A stretch of DNA of 38,044 nt from Melioribacteraceae bacterium (GCA_026983955.1 JALSTB010000142.1:1-38044), one strand, 5' to 3'; counted from the first letter of the stretch, positions 1 to 11,921 are shown. Program-made: numbers and translations. Notes: generated by a model from the sequence alone, not told the origin.

Positions 1-3000
1 TCTTTCCGCCCCGAAAAAGACGGACTTTTCTGTGAAAAGATTTTCGGTCCGGTAAAAGACTGGGAGTGCGCTTGCGGAAAGTACAAAGGAATTCGTTACA
101 AAGGAATTGTTTGCGATAGATGCGGTGTTGAAGTAACGCTGAAAAGTGTTAGAAGGGAAAGAATGGGGCATATTTCGCTTGCAGTGCCTATCGTTCATAT
201 TTGGTTTTTCAAAGCTCTTCCGTCGAAAATCGGTAACATTATCGGGATGACTACAAAAGAGCTGGAAAAAATTATCTATTACGAATCTTACGTTGTTATT
301 AATCCCGGTACCACAGGGTTAAATAAGAAAGACCTTATTTCAGAAGACCAATATTTTGAAATTCTCAGCTCTCTTCCTTTCGAAAACGATTCGCTTGACG
401 ACGACGATCCGAAAAAATTTATTGCTAAAATTGGTGGCGACGGCGTAAGGGAATTACTGAAACAAATTGATATCGAAGCAACATTCAAAGAATTGAAAGC
501 AAGACTGAAACACGAAAACTCCCAACAAAAAAGAAACGATTTGCTGAAACGCCTGAGAGTTCTCGAAGCATTCCGCCCGCGCGAAGGTAAAGTTGAAAAC
601 AGACCCGAATGGATGGTGATGAGCATTATTCCCGTTATTCCGCCCGAATTGAGACCGCTTGTTCCGTTGGAAGGCGGCAGATTTGCCACCAGCGACTTGA
701 ATGATTTGTATAGACGTGTAATTATCAGAAATAACCGTTTAAGAAGATTGATCGATATTAAAGCTCCGGAAGTGATTCTTAGAAACGAAAAAAGAATGCT
801 TCAAGAAGCTGTAGATGCGTTATTCGATAATTCGAGACGGACAACCGCCGTAAGAAGCGATGGAAACAGACCTTTGAAATCATTGAGCGATATGCTGAAA
901 GGTAAACAAGGACGTTTCCGACAAAATCTTCTCGGTAAAAGAGTCGATTACTCCGGCCGTTCGGTGATTGTGGTTGGACCGGAACTCAAACTTCATGAAT
1001 GCGGTCTGCCGAAAGATATGGCGGTGGAATTGTTTAAACCTTTTATAGTTAGAAAATTAATCGACCGTGGATACTATAAAACGGTAAAAAGTGCAAGAAA
1101 AGCTGTTGATAGAAAAGAACCGGTTATTTGGGACATTCTTGAAAAATTGATTGACAGCCATCCGGTACTGCTGAACCGTGCGCCTACGCTGCACCGTTTG
1201 GGTATTCAGGCATTCCAACCGAAATTGATTGACGGAAAAGCAATACAACTTCACCCGATGGTTTGTACCGCATTCAATGCGGATTTTGACGGTGACCAAA
1301 TGGCTGTACATGTTCCGTTGTCTTACGAAGCACAACTCGAAGCCGCTTTGTTAATGCTTTCGAGCCATAACATTTTATCACCGCAAAACGGTAGCCCCAT
1401 TGTTGTGCCAACCCAAGATATCATTTTGGGTTGCTACTATTTAACGAAAGTATTGCCCGGCGCAAAAGGCGAAGGCATGGTATTTAATGATCAAGAAGAA
1501 GTTTTGATTGCTTATGATGCTAAAGTGGTGGATTTGCATGCAAAAATAAAAGTTAAAATTGACGGTAAGATGATTGAAACCACCACAGGCCGTGTTATCT
1601 TCAACAGAATTGTTCCAAAAGAAATGGGCTTTTATAATGAATTGTTGATTAAAAAAGTCTTTAGCGGATTCATCTATAAGATGTTTATCAAATTGGGCAA
1701 TGAAGTAACCGCGAAATTTTTGGATGACCTCAAAGCTTTGGGTTACCGCTATGCAACGGCAGCCGGTATTTCAATTAGCTTCAGCGATATGCTCGTTCCC
1801 GATGAAAAAACCAAATTGATAGAAGAATCGAATAAAAAAGTTGCACAAATTCTAAACGAACACGAGCAAGGCTTAATTACCGATGCCGAACGTTATAACA
1901 AAATTATAGACGTTTGGACGCATACAACCAATAACGTCAGTAAATCGTTAATGGAAAAATTGAAAAAAGACAAAAACGGTTTTAATTCACTTCACATGAT
2001 GGTGGACTCCGGCGCTAGAGGCTCTCAAGAGCAGGTAAGACAATTGGCGGGTATGCGTGGATTGATGATGAAACCGCAAAAAAGCTTGAGCGGACAGTCC
2101 GGTGAAATTATTGAAAACCCGATTGTTGCAAACTTCAAAGAAGGACTTTCCGTACTTGAATATTTTATCTCCACTCACGGTGCCCGTAAAGGTTTGGCGG
2201 ATACGGCATTGAAAACAGCTGATGCCGGATATTTAACAAGAAGATTGACAGACGTGGCACAAGATGTTATCATTACAGAAAAAGATTGCGGTACAATCAG
2301 AGGTGTTTATGTTTCCGCATTGAAAGACGTTGAGCTTGAAAGGGAACCGTTGGCGGAAAGAATTACCGGACGCGTAGCCCAAGACGACGTTTACGATCCG
2401 AGAACAGATGAATTGATTATTGGAGCCGGTGAGCTCATTTCCGAAGAAATTGCCGATAGAATTGATGAAGCGAACATAGATTCTGTTTATATCCGCACGG
2501 TTCTGACTTGCGAAGCCGAACGCGGTGTATGTGCAAAATGTTACGGACGGAACCTTACAACCGGTAAATTGGTGGAAATCGGTGAAGCGGTTGGAATTAT
2601 TGCCGCCCAGTCGATTGGTGAACCCGGTACCCAGCTTACACTCCGTACTTTCCACCTTGGTGGTACTTCCTCGCGTATTGCAAGTCAATCGCAAGTTGAA
2701 ACCAATGTTGATGGAACCGTGAAATACGATAAAATCAATTTTGTTGAAAAAGAAGATTTCAGAGGAAAAATAAAAGTTGTAACCGGCAGAAGGGGTTCCA
2801 TAGGTATTTTCGATGAGGATAACAGACAAATTAAAAAATATGAAATTCCTTACGGCGCCGAATTGTTGGTGGAAGATGGACAAAAAATCAAAAAAGGTCA
2901 ACCTTTGTACAACCACGATCCGTACAATGCAATTATCCTTACCGAAGTTGGCGGACGAGTTTATTTTAAAGACTTTATCGATAACGTTACCATAAAACAA

Positions 3001-4119
3001 GAAGCCGATGAACAAACGGGCCACGTACAAAAAGTGGTAATTGAATCAAAGGATAAAAATCTTACACCAAGCATCGTAATCCGCAGTGAAGACGGAGAGG
3101 AAAAAGTATTTCCTTTACCGATTGGCGCATATTTGGCGGTGGAAGAAGGTGAAGTGATTTCCGCCGGTACCACTTTAGCCAAAATTTCCAAACAAACAAG
3201 TAAATCGAGGGATATCACCGGCGGTTTGCCCAGAGTAACTGAATTGTTTGAAGCAAGAGCTCCTCACGATCCCGCAATTGTTTCTGAAATTGACGGTACG
3301 GTTAAATTTGGTGCCCGTAAAAAAGGCTCGAGGGAAATTATAGTCGAATCGGAAGACGGTGAATTTAAAAAAGTCTACAATGTACCTTACGGAAAACACG
3401 TCCTCGTACAAGAAGGAGACGAAATTCCAGCCGGTGAGAAAATTACCGACGGTCCGATTAATCCTCACGATATATTGAAAATTAAAGGAACCAATGCGGT
3501 GCAAGAATATCTTGTTAATGAAATCCAGGATGTTTACAGGTTGCAAGGTGTGAAAATTAATGATAAGCACATTGAAATAATCGTAAAACAAATGTTACAG
3601 AAATTACGAATAATTTCTTCGGGCGATACCAACTTTATTGAAGAAGATTACGTTGACAGAAACAAATTGTTCCAGGAAAACGCAAGATTGAGAAATATGG
3701 TGGTTATCGAAGAACCCGGTGATTCCAAATTCAAAGAAGGTGAAATGATTTCCAAATCCAAATACCGTGAAATCAAATCCGAATTTGAGAAAGTTGGGAA
3801 AACCGTTCCGGTGGTTAGAAATGCCGAACCGGCTACATTCGGGAACGTATTGTTGGGTATCACTCAAGCCGCTCTTTCAACCGAAAGCTTTATTTCGGCT
3901 GCATCCTTCCAGGAAACAACGAAAGTATTGGCAAATGCGGCTATTGCAGCTAAAGTTGATAACTTGACCGGCTTGAAAGAAAATGTGGTTATGGGTCACC
4001 TTATTCCGGCTGGAACCGGGTTGCGCAAGTACGAAAAAATCATTTTGGAAGTGGAAGAACAAAAAGAAGAAGAAGCTCAATCGGATGAAGAGGTAAAAGA
4101 AGAAAATAAAGCTGTTTAA
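1..4119 (+). CDS. rpoC: RNA polymerase beta' subunit, 5' end cut by window
   Basis: Catalytic subunit of RNA polymerase. The frame is open from base 1. By comparison with E. coli RpoC about 50 N-terminal residues lie upstream, so the first ATG inside the window (163) is not the start. The first zinc site is at fragment residues 23, 25, 38 and 41 (CAC and CDRC). The magnesium-binding NADFDGD motif is encoded at 1276-1296, the bridge helix ([11 protein letters not shown]) near 2010, and the second zinc site ([11 protein letters not shown]) near 2509. The C-terminus is acidic and K/E-rich. It lies 97 bp upstream of rpsL, as in the usual rpoBC-str arrangement. Confidence 0.98.
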   Translation, partial: SFRPEKDGLFCEKIFGPVKDWECACGKYKGIRYKGIVCDRCGVEVTLKSVRRERMGHISLAVPIVHIWFFKALPSKIGNIIGMTTKELEKIIYYESYVVINPGTTGLNKKDLISEDQYFEILSSLPFENDSLDDDDPKKFIAKIGGDGVRELLKQIDIEATFKELKARLKHENSQQKRNDLLKRLRVLEAFRPREGKVENRPEWMVMSIIPVIPPELRPLVPLEGGRFATSDLNDLYRRVIIRNNRLRRLIDIKAPEVILRNEKRMLQEAVDALFDNSRRTTAVRSDGNRPLKSLSDMLKGKQGRFRQNLLGKRVDYSGRSVIVVGPELKLHECGLPKDMAVELFKPFIVRKLIDRGYYKTVKSARKAVDRKEPVIWDILEKLIDSHPVLLNRAPTLHRLGIQAFQPKLIDGKAIQLHPMVCTAFNADFDGDQMAVHVPLSYEAQLEAALLMLSSHNILSPQNGSPIVVPTQDIILGCYYLTKVLPGAKGEGMVFNDQEEVLIAYDAKVVDLHAKIKVKIDGKMIETTTGRVIFNRIVPKEMGFYNELLIKKVFSGFIYKMFIKLGNEVTAKFLDDLKALGYRYATAAGISISFSDMLVPDEKTKLIEESNKKVAQILNEHEQGLITDAERYNKIIDVWTHTTNNVSKSLMEKLKKDKNGFNSLHMMVDSGARGSQEQVRQLAGMRGLMMKPQKSLSGQSGEIIENPIVANFKEGLSVLEYFISTHGARKGLADTALKTADAGYLTRRLTDVAQDVIITEKDCGTIRGVYVSALKDVELEREPLAERITGRVAQDDVYDPRTDELIIGAGELISEEIADRIDEANIDSVYIRTVLTCEAERGVCAKCYGRNLTTGKLVEIGEAVGIIAAQSIGEPGTQLTLRTFHLGGTSSRIASQSQVETNVDGTVKYDKINFVEKEDFRGKIKVVTGRRGSIGIFDEDNRQIKKYEIPYGAELLVEDGQKIKKGQPLYNHDPYNAIILTEVGGRVYFKDFIDNVTIKQEADEQTGHVQKVVIESKDKNLTPSIVIRSEDGEEKVFPLPIGAYLAVEEGEVISAGTTLAKISKQTSKSRDITGGLPRVTELFEARAPHDPAIVSEIDGTVKFGARKKGSREIIVESEDGEFKKVYNVPYGKHVLVQEGDEIPAGEKITDGPINPHDILKIKGTNAVQEYLVNEIQDVYRLQGVKINDKHIEIIVKQMLQKLRIISSGDTNFIEEDYVDRNKLFQENARLRNMVVIEEPGDSKFKEGEMISKSKYREIKSEFEKVGKTVPVVRNAEPATFGNVLLGITQAALSTESFISAASFQETTKVLANAAIAAKVDNLTGLKENVVMGHLIPAGTGLRKYEKIILEVEEQKEEEAQSDEEVKEENKAV

Positions 4120-4216
4120 TTGTCAAAAATTGTTTTGAATAGCTTGCTTTTATTTATATATCTTTCTAAATTTTGAGTCTGAATTTTAATTTAAATAGTT
4201 TTTTGGAGGAGAATAA
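4120..4216 (+). other. rpoC-rpsL intergenic region, possible promoter
   Basis: A 97-bp AT-rich gap holding the only sizeable break between rpoC and the str genes. A weak candidate promoter is TTGTTT at 4130-4135 with TATATA at 4155-4160, a 19-nt spacer that is longer than ideal. The strong Shine-Dalgarno GGAGGA at 4205-4210 serves rpsL. No terminator hairpin was seen. Promoter assignment is inference only. Confidence 0.3.
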
Positions 4217-4591
4217 TTGCCAACAATAAACCAGTTGGTCAGGAAAGGACGCAAGCAAATTAAAGCTAAAAATAAAGCTCCGGCTTTAGAAGCTTGTCCG
4301 CAAAAAAGAGGGGTATGCACACGTGTTTACACAACTACACCTAAAAAACCTAATTCGGCACTTAGAAAGGTTGCCAGAGTTAGGTTAACTAACGGTATAG
4401 AAGTAACAGCTTATATCCCGGGCGAAGGACACAATTTGCAGGAGCACTCAATCGTCCTTATCCGTGGCGGCAGAATTAAAGATTTGCCGGGTGTTCGCTA
4501 CCACATAATCAGAGGTACGTTGGATACCAGCGGCGTTGAAGACAGAAAAAAGGCAAGATCTAAATACGGTACTAAAAGACCTAAAAAATAA
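4217..4591 (+). CDS. rpsL: 30S ribosomal protein S12
   Basis: Decoding-centre protein of the small subunit. It is 124 aa, the family's normal length, and the product reads [12 protein letters not shown]. The TTG start at 4217 is chosen because GGAGGA lies 6 nt upstream and the protein then aligns end to end with S12. The streptomycin-determining lysines are wild type: K43 in TPKKPNS and K88 in the KDLPGVRYH loop, so no streptomycin resistance is expected from this gene. It is the first gene of the str cluster. Confidence 0.98.
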   Translation: MPTINQLVRKGRKQIKAKNKAPALEACPQKRGVCTRVYTTTPKKPNSALRKVARVRLTNGIEVTAYIPGEGHNLQEHSIVLIRGGRIKDLPGVRYHIIRGTLDTSGVEDRKKARSKYGTKRPKK

Positions 4592-4601
4592 GAATTAAAT
4601 T

Positions 4602-5069
4602 ATGAGAAAACGAAGAGCAGAAAAAAGGTATATCAAACCCGATCCCAAATACAATGACGTTTTGGTGGCAAAATTCATTAATTATATAATGTGGGACGGT
4701 AAAAAATCGATTGCACGAAAAGCACTTTACGAAGCTTTCGACATAATTGAAAAAAGAACTAAAAAACCGGCTTTGGAAGTTTTTAACAAAGCAGTGCAAA
4801 ATGTTCAACCGTTGGTGGAAGTGCGTAGTAGAAGAGTTGGAGGTGCTACTTATCAAGTCCCGATGGAAGTTAGAGCGGAAAGAAGAATAGCTCTGGCACT
4901 GAGATGGTTAAGAAATTATGCAAGGGAACGGAAAGATAAATCGATGGCTTTAAGATTGGCGGCTGAAATTACGGCAGCTGCAAACGGTGAAGGTCCTTCC
5001 GTTAAGAAAAAGGACGATGTTCATAGAATGGCTGAAGCCAATAAAGCTTTTGCTCACTTTAAATGGTAA
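4602..5069 (+). CDS. rpsG: 30S ribosomal protein S7
   Basis: Small-subunit head protein that nucleates assembly of the 3' domain of 16S rRNA and contacts the E site. It is 155 aa, standard bacterial length, with the basic N-terminus MRKRRAEKR and a conserved [11 protein letters not shown] stretch. The ATG lies 10 nt after rpsL with only a weak ribosome binding site, which suggests translational coupling. Confidence 0.98.
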   Translation: MRKRRAEKRYIKPDPKYNDVLVAKFINYIMWDGKKSIARKALYEAFDIIEKRTKKPALEVFNKAVQNVQPLVEVRSRRVGGATYQVPMEVRAERRIALALRWLRNYARERKDKSMALRLAAEITAAANGEGPSVKKKDDVHRMAEANKAFAHFKW

Positions 5070-5085
5070 GGAAATAAAATTATAA

Positions 5086-7188
5086 ATGGCTAAAAAAAGA
5101 GTTGACATAAGTAAAGTCCGGAATATCGGTATAATGGCGCACATTGATGCCGGTAAAACCACTACGACCGAAAGGATTTTGTATTACACCGGCAGAGTGC
5201 ACAGATTGGGTGAAGTTCATGACGGTGCGGCTACGATGGACTGGATGGAACAAGAAAAGGAACGCGGTATAACAATTACAAGTGCCGCTACAACTGCTTT
5301 CTGGAAAGATCACTTGATAAATATTATCGACACACCCGGACACGTGGATTTTACGGTTGAGGTTGAAAGATCACTTCGTGTACTGGATGGCGCTATCGCT
5401 TTGTTCTGTGCCGTTGGCGGCGTTGAACCGCAATCAGAAACGGTCTGGAGACAAGCCGATAAATATAAAGTGCCGAGAATTGCTTTCGTAAACAAAATGG
5501 ATAGGGTTGGAGCCGATTTCTTTAATGCCGTGCAGATGATGAAAGATAGATTGGGCGCTAATGCAATTCCTATTACGTTGCCTATTGGCGAAGGGGATAT
5601 GTTTGCAGGCGTTATAGATTTGATAACAATGAAAGCCCGGATGTATCACGATGAAACCCTTGGCGCTACCTACGAAGATATCGAAATTCCGGCCGATTTG
5701 CTTCCTTTGGCTGAAAAGCACCGCACAATTATGCTGGAAGCGGTCTCCGATGTAGACGACACCCTGCTTGAAAAATATCTTGAGGGTGAAGAAATTACCG
5801 AAGAAGAAATTAAAAATGTTTTGCGCGAAGCAACAATTCAGCTCAAAATTGTGCCGGTTATTTGTGGCTCTGCATTTAAGAACAAAGGCGTGCAAAAATT
5901 GTTGGACGGAGTGGTCGAGTTTTTGCCTTCTCCGTTGGATATGGGCGATCTTGTTGCTCACCATGCGCATAAAAACGATACCGTTACCAGGAAAATTGAT
6001 CCGGCTGAAAAATTCACAGCTTTGGCATTTAAAATTATGACCGATCCGTTTGTTGGAAGATTGACCTATGTTAGAGTTTACAGCGGTACATTAAAAGCAG
6101 GTTCGTACGTATACAATTCGGTCTCGAATAAAAAAGAAAGAGTTGGGCGCGTTTTATTGATGCATGCCAATCACCGTGAAGAAATGGAAGAAGTAAGAGC
6201 AGGCGACATTTGTGCAATTGTTGGATTGAAACATACGAGAACCGGAGATACACTATGTACGGAAGATGATCCGATAGTGCTTGAAAGAATGGCTTTCCCG
6301 GAACCGGTGATTCAAATTGCAATTGAGCCCAAAACCAAAGCCGATCAAGATAAATTATCGGAAGCGCTGCAAAAATTATCCGATGAAGATCCGACGTTCA
6401 AAGTAAAAGTGGATGAAGAGACAAACCAAACGCTCATTTCCGGTATGGGTGAATTGCATCTGGAAATTTTGGTCGATAGAATGAAAAGGGAATTCAAGGT
6501 TGATGCAAATATAGGTAAGCCTCAAGTAGCTTATCGCGAAACGATAACCAAAACCGTGCAAGCGGAAGGCAAATTCGTTAAACAATCCGGAGGCCGTGGT
6601 AAATACGGACACGTTTGGTTGGAGATTTCACCGAATGAACCCGGCAAAGGTTACGAATTTGAAAATGCTATCGTCGGAGGTGCAATCCCGAAAGAATATA
6701 TCCCGGCGGTATCTAACGGAGTTCAAGAAGCGATGAGAAACGGCGTGATTGCCGGTTATCAAGTTGTTGACGTTAAAGTGAAATTGTACGACGGTTCGTA
6801 TCATGATGTTGATTCCGATGAACTCTCGTTTAAAGTTGCAGGCTCAATGGCATTCAGAAACGGCGCATTAAAAGCCAATCCCGTTCTTCTTGAGCCGATT
6901 ATGGATATTGAAGTTACAACCCCCGAAGAATACATGGGCGATGTAATGGGCGACTTGAATTCAAGAAGAGGAAAAATTTTAGGATTTAATGCAAGGAAAG
7001 ACGCACAAGTAATAAAAGCGCAAGTGCCGCTTTCCGAAATGTTTGGGTATGCGACCACAATCCGGTCGATGACTCAAGGTAGAGCAATATATACAATGCA
7101 GTTTTCTCATTATGCACAAGTACCAAAAAATGTTGCGGATGAAATTATAGAGAAAACGCAAAATAAAAAATCTCTTGAATCCGTATAG
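5086..7188 (+). CDS. fusA: Elongation factor G
   Basis: Translocation GTPase, 700 aa. The G1 loop AHIDAGKTT is at residues 18-26, followed by the switch II DTPGH and the guanine-specificity NKMD. Domains II to V follow in normal order, including the domain IV sequence [10 protein letters not shown] and the domain V start near [14 protein letters not shown]. The ATG is 16 nt after rpsG, with AAGGA at 5068-5072 overlapping the rpsG stop. The typical rpsG-fusA-tuf order supports the housekeeping EF-G1 rather than a paralog. Confidence 0.98.
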   Translation: MAKKRVDISKVRNIGIMAHIDAGKTTTTERILYYTGRVHRLGEVHDGAATMDWMEQEKERGITITSAATTAFWKDHLINIIDTPGHVDFTVEVERSLRVLDGAIALFCAVGGVEPQSETVWRQADKYKVPRIAFVNKMDRVGADFFNAVQMMKDRLGANAIPITLPIGEGDMFAGVIDLITMKARMYHDETLGATYEDIEIPADLLPLAEKHRTIMLEAVSDVDDTLLEKYLEGEEITEEEIKNVLREATIQLKIVPVICGSAFKNKGVQKLLDGVVEFLPSPLDMGDLVAHHAHKNDTVTRKIDPAEKFTALAFKIMTDPFVGRLTYVRVYSGTLKAGSYVYNSVSNKKERVGRVLLMHANHREEMEEVRAGDICAIVGLKHTRTGDTLCTEDDPIVLERMAFPEPVIQIAIEPKTKADQDKLSEALQKLSDEDPTFKVKVDEETNQTLISGMGELHLEILVDRMKREFKVDANIGKPQVAYRETITKTVQAEGKFVKQSGGRGKYGHVWLEISPNEPGKGYEFENAIVGGAIPKEYIPAVSNGVQEAMRNGVIAGYQVVDVKVKLYDGSYHDVDSDELSFKVAGSMAFRNGALKANPVLLEPIMDIEVTTPEEYMGDVMGDLNSRRGKILGFNARKDAQVIKAQVPLSEMFGYATTIRSMTQGRAIYTMQFSHYAQVPKNVADEIIEKTQNKKSLESV

Positions 7189-7228
7189 TTTGAAATAACA
7201 TTTAAGTAATAATAATAAGGAGAAATCG

Positions 7229-8437
7229 ATGGCAAAAGAAAAATTTGATAGGAGTAAGCCTCACGTAAATATTGGTACTATTGGGCACGTTGATCATGGC
7301 AAAACTACTCTTACCGCCGCAATTACGATGGCTTTGGCTAAAAGAGGTTTGTCTGAAAAGAGAACCTTTGATAGTATTGACAATGCTCCTGAAGAAAGAG
7401 AACGTGGTATTACCATTGCTACGGCTCACGTGGAGTACTCAACAGAAAAAAGACATTATGCACACGTTGACTGTCCGGGTCACGCCGACTATGTTAAAAA
7501 CATGATTACCGGCGCTGCTCAAATGGACGGTGCGATTTTGGTTGTGGCAGCAACCGATGGTCCTATGCCGCAAACAAGGGAACATATATTGTTGGCGCGT
7601 CAAGTTGGCGTTCCTAGAATTGTTGTTTATATGAATAAAGTTGATATGGTTGACGACGAAGAGTTGTTGGATTTGGTTGAAATGGAATTGAGGGAATTGT
7701 TGAACGAATATGAATTCCCGGGTGACGAAATCCCGATTATCCGTGGTTCCGCCCTCCAAGCTTTGGAAGCAGCTTCGGATGACAGTGTTGGACCCGATGA
7801 TCCGAGATTGAATTCAATTTGGGAACTTATGGATGCTGTTGACGAATATATCCCTGTTCCCGAAAGGGATGTTGATAAACCTTTCTTGATGCCGGTGGAA
7901 GACGTATTCTCAATCACCGGTAGAGGAACCGTTGCAACCGGTAGAGTTGAACGCGGCGAAATCAAATTGAATGAAGAAGTCGAATTGATTGGTCTGGGCG
8001 TTCATAAGAAAACCGTTGTTACCGGAATCGAAATGTTCAGAAAAGAATTGGATTCGGCAATGGCGGGTGATAATGCCGGTTTGTTGTTGAGAGGTATCGA
8101 TAAAAATGAAATTCAAAGAGGTATGGTTTTGGCAAAACCTGGTTCAATTACACCTCACAAAGTGTTTGAAGGCGAAGTTTACATCTTGTCGAAAGAAGAA
8201 GGTGGACGTCACACTCCGTTCTTCAACGGTTACAGACCGCAGTTTTACTTCAGAACTACCGATGTAACCGGTGTGGCAACTTTGCCCGAAGGAACCGAAA
8301 TGGTTATGCCTGGTGACAACGTAAAATTGAGAGTGGAACTTATTTCCGAGATCGCTATGGATGAAGGTTTGAGATTCGCTATCCGTGAAGGCGGTAGAAC
8401 AGTTGGCGCAGGTGTTGTTACCAAAATTATTGAATAA
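7229..8437 (+). CDS. tuf: Elongation factor Tu
   Basis: GTPase that delivers aminoacyl-tRNA to the ribosomal A site. It is 402 aa, slightly longer than E. coli EF-Tu. G1 GHVDHGKT is at residues 19-26, followed by DCPGHADY and NKVD. Domains 2 and 3 are complete. An AAGGAG Shine-Dalgarno lies just before the ATG. It ends the str transcription unit, since an intrinsic terminator follows 17 nt after the stop. Confidence 0.98.
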   Translation: MAKEKFDRSKPHVNIGTIGHVDHGKTTLTAAITMALAKRGLSEKRTFDSIDNAPEERERGITIATAHVEYSTEKRHYAHVDCPGHADYVKNMITGAAQMDGAILVVAATDGPMPQTREHILLARQVGVPRIVVYMNKVDMVDDEELLDLVEMELRELLNEYEFPGDEIPIIRGSALQALEAASDDSVGPDDPRLNSIWELMDAVDEYIPVPERDVDKPFLMPVEDVFSITGRGTVATGRVERGEIKLNEEVELIGLGVHKKTVVTGIEMFRKELDSAMAGDNAGLLLRGIDKNEIQRGMVLAKPGSITPHKVFEGEVYILSKEEGGRHTPFFNGYRPQFYFRTTDVTGVATLPEGTEMVMPGDNVKLRVELISEIAMDEGLRFAIREGGRTVGAGVVTKIIE

Positions 8438-8454
8438 TTGTAAATTTATTTCAC

Positions 8455-8484
8455 GGGAGGTGGAAACGCCTCCCATTTTTTATT
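8455..8484 (+). terminator. Intrinsic terminator between tuf and rpsJ
   Basis: GGGAGG at 8455-8460 pairs with CCTCCC at 8469-8474. Two further pairs (T-G wobble, G-C) close on a GAAA tetraloop at 8463-8466, giving an 8-bp stem. A run of six T follows at 8476-8481. This separates the str genes from the S10 genes. As no clear promoter was seen before rpsJ, it may be only partly efficient. Confidence 0.8.
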
Positions 8485-8500
8485 AAAATGAGGAGTTAAA

Positions 8501-8809
8501 GTGCCGGGACAAAAAATTAGAATAAGATTAAAATCGTACGATCATATTTTAATTGATAAATCAACTGAAAAAATTATCAAAACGGTGAAAAGTACCGGGG
8601 CAATTGTATCGGGACCGATACCATTGCCGACGAAAAGAACCGTATACACAGTTTTGCGGTCGCCTCATGTTGATAAAAAATCGAGAGAACAATTTGAAAT
8701 CCGTTCTCACAAAAGAATTATTGATATTCATAATTCAAATAATAAAACTGTTGACGCTCTTAGCAAGTTGGAAATTCAAGCGGGCGTTGATATTGAGATT
8801 AAGTTATAG
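8501..8809 (+). CDS. rpsJ: 30S ribosomal protein S10
   Basis: Head protein of the small subunit and NusE transcription factor in antitermination. It is 102 aa with the expected [14 protein letters not shown] start and the [11 protein letters not shown] loop. The GTG start at 8501 is supported by GAGGAG at 8490-8495, which begins 15 nt downstream of the terminator stem. It is the first gene of the S10 operon. Confidence 0.97.
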   Translation: MPGQKIRIRLKSYDHILIDKSTEKIIKTVKSTGAIVSGPIPLPTKRTVYTVLRSPHVDKKSREQFEIRSHKRIIDIHNSNNKTVDALSKLEIQAGVDIEIKL

Positions 8810-8818
8810 GAAATAAAA

Positions 8819-9439
8819 ATGCCAGGATTGTTAGGAAAAAAAATCGGAATGACTAGTATCTTCTCTGAAGACGGGCAACTTATTCCCGTTACGGTTGTTG
8901 AAGCCGGACCGTGCACCGTTTATGGTGTTAGAACAAAAGAAAAAGACGGTTACGATGCTTTGCAACTCGGTTTCGGAGAGAAAAAAGAAAAACATGTAAA
9001 TAAAGCACAGCTTAAAAATTGTAAAGATAAAGGGTTGAACTATCCCCGGATTTTGAAAGAATTCAAAAATTTCGACGTTTCTCAATATAACGTTGGAGAT
9101 AAAATTACAGTCGAGTTGTTTTCCGCCGGTGATGTTGTGAAAGTAACAGGCAAAAGTAAAGGAAAAGGTTTTCAAGGTGTGATGAAACGTCACGGTTTCG
9201 GTGGTGTTGGTGGTACTACACACGGACAAAAAGACAGATTGCGTGCACCGGGTTCAATCGGTCAAAGTTCATATCCTTCGAGGGTTCTGAAAGGAACCAG
9301 AATGGCCGGAAGAACGGGGAATGTACAAATCACAACCCGCGGGCTTAAAGTTGTTAAAGTTGATGCGGATAAAAATATAATTTTTATAAAAGGGGCGGTA
9401 CCCGGAGCAATTAATTCAATAGTGGAAATTAAAAAGTAG
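8819..9439 (+). CDS. rplC: 50S ribosomal protein L3
   Basis: Early-assembly large-subunit protein, 206 aa, starting MPGLLGKKIGMT. The long central extension that reaches toward the peptidyl transferase centre is present (KRHGFGGVGGTTHGQKD). The ATG is 9 nt after rpsJ with AGGAAAT upstream. Standard S10 operon position. Confidence 0.98.
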   Translation: MPGLLGKKIGMTSIFSEDGQLIPVTVVEAGPCTVYGVRTKEKDGYDALQLGFGEKKEKHVNKAQLKNCKDKGLNYPRILKEFKNFDVSQYNVGDKITVELFSAGDVVKVTGKSKGKGFQGVMKRHGFGGVGGTTHGQKDRLRAPGSIGQSSYPSRVLKGTRMAGRTGNVQITTRGLKVVKVDADKNIIFIKGAVPGAINSIVEIKK

Positions 9440-9448
9440 TGGATTATT

Positions 9449-10078
9449 ATGAAGGTTGATGTATTAAAAATAGATGGTTCCAAGTCGGGTGAAACCGTTG
9501 AACTTGAAAAAGACATTTTTGAAATCGAACCGAACGATCATGTGATTTATCTTGCCGTTAAAGCTTATTTGGCTAATCAACGACAAGGTACACACAAAAC
9601 GAAAGAGCGAAACGAAGTAAGAGGCGGTGGTAGAAAACCATGGCGTCAAAAAGGCAGAGGTACGGCGAGAGCGGGAACAATCAGATCGCCTTTGTGGGTA
9701 GGAGGCGGCAGGGTTTTCGGACCTAAACCGCACAAGTATACCCAAAAGCTGAATAAAAAAGTGAAACAATTGGCAAGGAAATCGGCTTTGTCAATAAAAA
9801 CTAAAAACAACCAATTGCTTGTAGTTGAAGATTTCGATTTCGATACACCGAAAACAAAACAAATGATTGAGTTGCTTAAATCTCTGAATGTTGCAGGTAA
9901 GAAAACTTTGATTCTAACAAACGGAACTAAAAATAATGTGTACCGTTCGAGCAACAATATTGAAAAAGTTAAAGTTCTGGAAGCGTATAAAGCATCTGCA
10001 TATGACTTGTTGAATAATCAAATTTTAATTCTTCAAAAAAGTGCAGTGGAAGATATTAAAAACACTTTTACAAATTAA
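9449..10078 (+). CDS. rplD: 50S ribosomal protein L4
   Basis: Large-subunit protein lining the exit tunnel, 209 aa. The tunnel loop is recognisable (GGGRKPWRQKGRGTARAG). In E. coli L4 also represses its own operon through the S10 leader. No comparable leader could be recognised here, because the space before rpsJ is occupied by a terminator. Starts at ATG 9449, 9 nt after rplC. Confidence 0.97.
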   Translation: MKVDVLKIDGSKSGETVELEKDIFEIEPNDHVIYLAVKAYLANQRQGTHKTKERNEVRGGGRKPWRQKGRGTARAGTIRSPLWVGGGRVFGPKPHKYTQKLNKKVKQLARKSALSIKTKNNQLLVVEDFDFDTPKTKQMIELLKSLNVAGKKTLILTNGTKNNVYRSSNNIEKVKVLEAYKASAYDLLNNQILILQKSAVEDIKNTFTN

Positions 10079-10092
10079 CCGAGCAGTAGGAA

Positions 10093-10386
10093 ATGAGAAA
10101 AGTATTAATCAGACCTTTGATTACAGAAAAGATGACGGATTTAACCGAAAAAGAAAATAAATACGGATTTATCGTTTCGGTTAATGCCAATAAAATAGAA
10201 ATCGCAAAAGCAATTAAAAAGAAATTTGATGTTGACGTTGTTGCGGTAAATACAATAAGAAACAAAGGTAAATCGAAAACTCAATTCACAAGAAAAGGAC
10301 GGTTTACCGGTAGAACACCGCAATACAAGAAAGCAATAGTAACCTTGAAAGAAGGTCAAACAATAGATTTATTTGGTGAAGTTTAA
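10093..10386 (+). CDS. rplW: 50S ribosomal protein L23
   Basis: Exit-tunnel rim protein that docks trigger factor and SRP. It is 97 aa with the conserved [11 protein letters not shown] start and [12 protein letters not shown] strand. The ATG follows AGTAGGAA, 14 nt after rplD. Ordinary S10 operon member. Confidence 0.97.
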   Translation: MRKVLIRPLITEKMTDLTEKENKYGFIVSVNANKIEIAKAIKKKFDVDVVAVNTIRNKGKSKTQFTRKGRFTGRTPQYKKAIVTLKEGQTIDLFGEV

Positions 10387-10415
10387 TAAAGCTGAAGAGA
10401 GCTGGAGATTTATAG

Positions 10416-11243
10416 ATGGCAATTAGAAAATTAAAACCGATTACACCTGGAACAAGATTTATGTCGGTGCCCACTTTCGAAGAAATTACGAAAACGGCAC
10501 CCGAAAAATCTTTGACCGTAAGTTTGAAGAAAAGCGGTGGTAGAAACAATCTCGGGCGTATTACAAGCCGTCATCGTGGTGGCGGACACAAAAGAAAATA
10601 CAGAATTATCGATTTCAAAAGGGATAAATTTAACATTCCGGCGAAAGTATTTTCTATTGAATACGATCCGAACCGTTCCGCTAGAATTGCACTGTTGCAT
10701 TACGCAGACGGCGAAAAAAGATATATAATTGCACCGGACGGTTTGAAAGTTGGTGATACCGTTATGTCCGGTGATAATGCGGAAGTGAAAGTGGGTAATG
10801 CATTTAAATTGAAAAATATGCCTTTGGGAAGTGTGATTCATAATGTTGAATTGAAACCGGGTAAAGGTGCCCAATTAGGCCGCTCTGCCGGAACGGCAAT
10901 TCAACTGATGGCTAAGGAAGGGAAATACGCTCAATTGAAGTTGCCCAGCGGTGAAATCAGAATGGTGAATTTGGAGTGTATGGCGACATTCGGAGCAGTT
11001 GGAAATTCGGATCACGAAAATGTGAGCCTCGGTAAAGCAGGAAGGAGCCGTTGGTTGGGAAGAAGACCGCATGTTCGCGGTGTTGCAATGAACCCGGTCG
11101 ATCATCCTATGGGTGGTGGCGAAGGTAAATCTTCCGGTGGTGGTCATCCGGTTTCGCCCTGGGGACAAAAAGCAAAAGGTTTGAAAACCAGAAAAGTTAA
11201 AAAAGAATCGAACAAATACATTGTTAAAAGAAGAAAAGGTTAA
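10416..11243 (+). CDS. rplB: 50S ribosomal protein L2
   Basis: Large-subunit protein needed for subunit association and peptidyl transferase centre structure, 275 aa. The basic N-terminal domain ([16 protein letters not shown]) and the C-terminal signature [17 protein letters not shown], which holds the histidine implicated in activity, are intact. GAGAGCTGGAG precedes the ATG. Confidence 0.98.
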   Translation: MAIRKLKPITPGTRFMSVPTFEEITKTAPEKSLTVSLKKSGGRNNLGRITSRHRGGGHKRKYRIIDFKRDKFNIPAKVFSIEYDPNRSARIALLHYADGEKRYIIAPDGLKVGDTVMSGDNAEVKVGNAFKLKNMPLGSVIHNVELKPGKGAQLGRSAGTAIQLMAKEGKYAQLKLPSGEIRMVNLECMATFGAVGNSDHENVSLGKAGRSRWLGRRPHVRGVAMNPVDHPMGGGEGKSSGGGHPVSPWGQKAKGLKTRKVKKESNKYIVKRRKG

Positions 11244-11250
11244 GTAAAAT

Positions 11251-11541
11251 ATGCCAAGATCAATTAAAAAAGGTCCATACATCGATTACAAACTTTTGAT
11301 GAAAATCAGAAAGTTAAATGAGACCGGTCAGAAAAAAATTATCAAAACATGGTCGCGTGCCAGCACGATTTCTCCTGAATTTGTCGGTCACACTATAGCC
11401 GTGCATAATGGAAATAAAATGATTCCGGTCTACATTTCCGAAAATATGGTCGGGCATAAATTGGGTGAATTTGCCCCAACAAGAATTTTCAGGGGTCATC
11501 CCGGAACCAAAGCTGAAAAAGCATCAAGAATGAAGAAATAG
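11251..11541 (+). CDS. rpsS: 30S ribosomal protein S19
   Basis: Head protein that contacts S13 and the intersubunit bridge, 96 aa. It starts [12 protein letters not shown] and contains the conserved [11 protein letters not shown] and [11 protein letters not shown] segments. It starts 7 nt after rplB and no Shine-Dalgarno is obvious, so coupling to rplB is likely. Confidence 0.97.
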   Translation: MPRSIKKGPYIDYKLLMKIRKLNETGQKKIIKTWSRASTISPEFVGHTIAVHNGNKMIPVYISENMVGHKLGEFAPTRIFRGHPGTKAEKASRMKK

Positions 11542-11559
11542 ATTTTGGAGAAATTAATA

Positions 11560-11904
11560 ATGGAAGCTAAAGCTACGCATAAATATATCGGTTCTTCCCC
11601 GCGAAAAATGAGATTGGTTGTGGATTTAATAAGAGGGGAATCCGTTGATAAAGCGCTTGAAATATTGCACTTTAGCACAAAACATGCTGCTAGGGATGCC
11701 GAAAAAGTTTTAAGGTCGGCGGTTGCCAACCTTTTTAACAAAGACGAAGACAACAAACATGAAATTTCCGAATTGTATATTAAGGAAGCGTATGTTAATC
11801 AAGGTCCGATGCTGAAAAGAATTTTGCCTGCTCCGATGGGCAGAGCTTACAGAATCAGAAAAAGATCGAACCATTTAACCATTGTAGTAGCTACTAAAAA
11901 TTGA
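11560..11904 (+). CDS. rplV: 50S ribosomal protein L22
   Basis: Exit-tunnel protein with an extended beta-hairpin, 114 aa. The ATG at 11560 is preferred over an in-frame TTG at 11545: the TTGGAG there serves as the Shine-Dalgarno 9 nt before the ATG, and MEAKATHKYIGSSPRKMR matches the family N-terminus. The hairpin region GPMLKRILPAPMGRAYR is intact. Confidence 0.96.
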   Translation: MEAKATHKYIGSSPRKMRLVVDLIRGESVDKALEILHFSTKHAARDAEKVLRSAVANLFNKDEDNKHEISELYIKEAYVNQGPMLKRILPAPMGRAYRIRKRSNHLTIVVATKN

Positions 11905-11921
11905 TTTAGGAGGATAATTAG

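Noticed and set aside
2233-3030. 265-codon open frame on the minus strand inside rpoC
   Set aside because: It is the antisense of well-conserved rpoC codons. Its translation is rich in F, N and C with no recognisable domain, as expected for a shadow of lysine- and glutamate-rich coding sequence.
8488-8499. Three-codon ORF ATG-AGG-AGT-TAA overlapping the rpsJ Shine-Dalgarno
   Set aside because: The bases are explained by the Shine-Dalgarno itself. The ATG has no ribosome binding site of its own and the peptide would be three residues.
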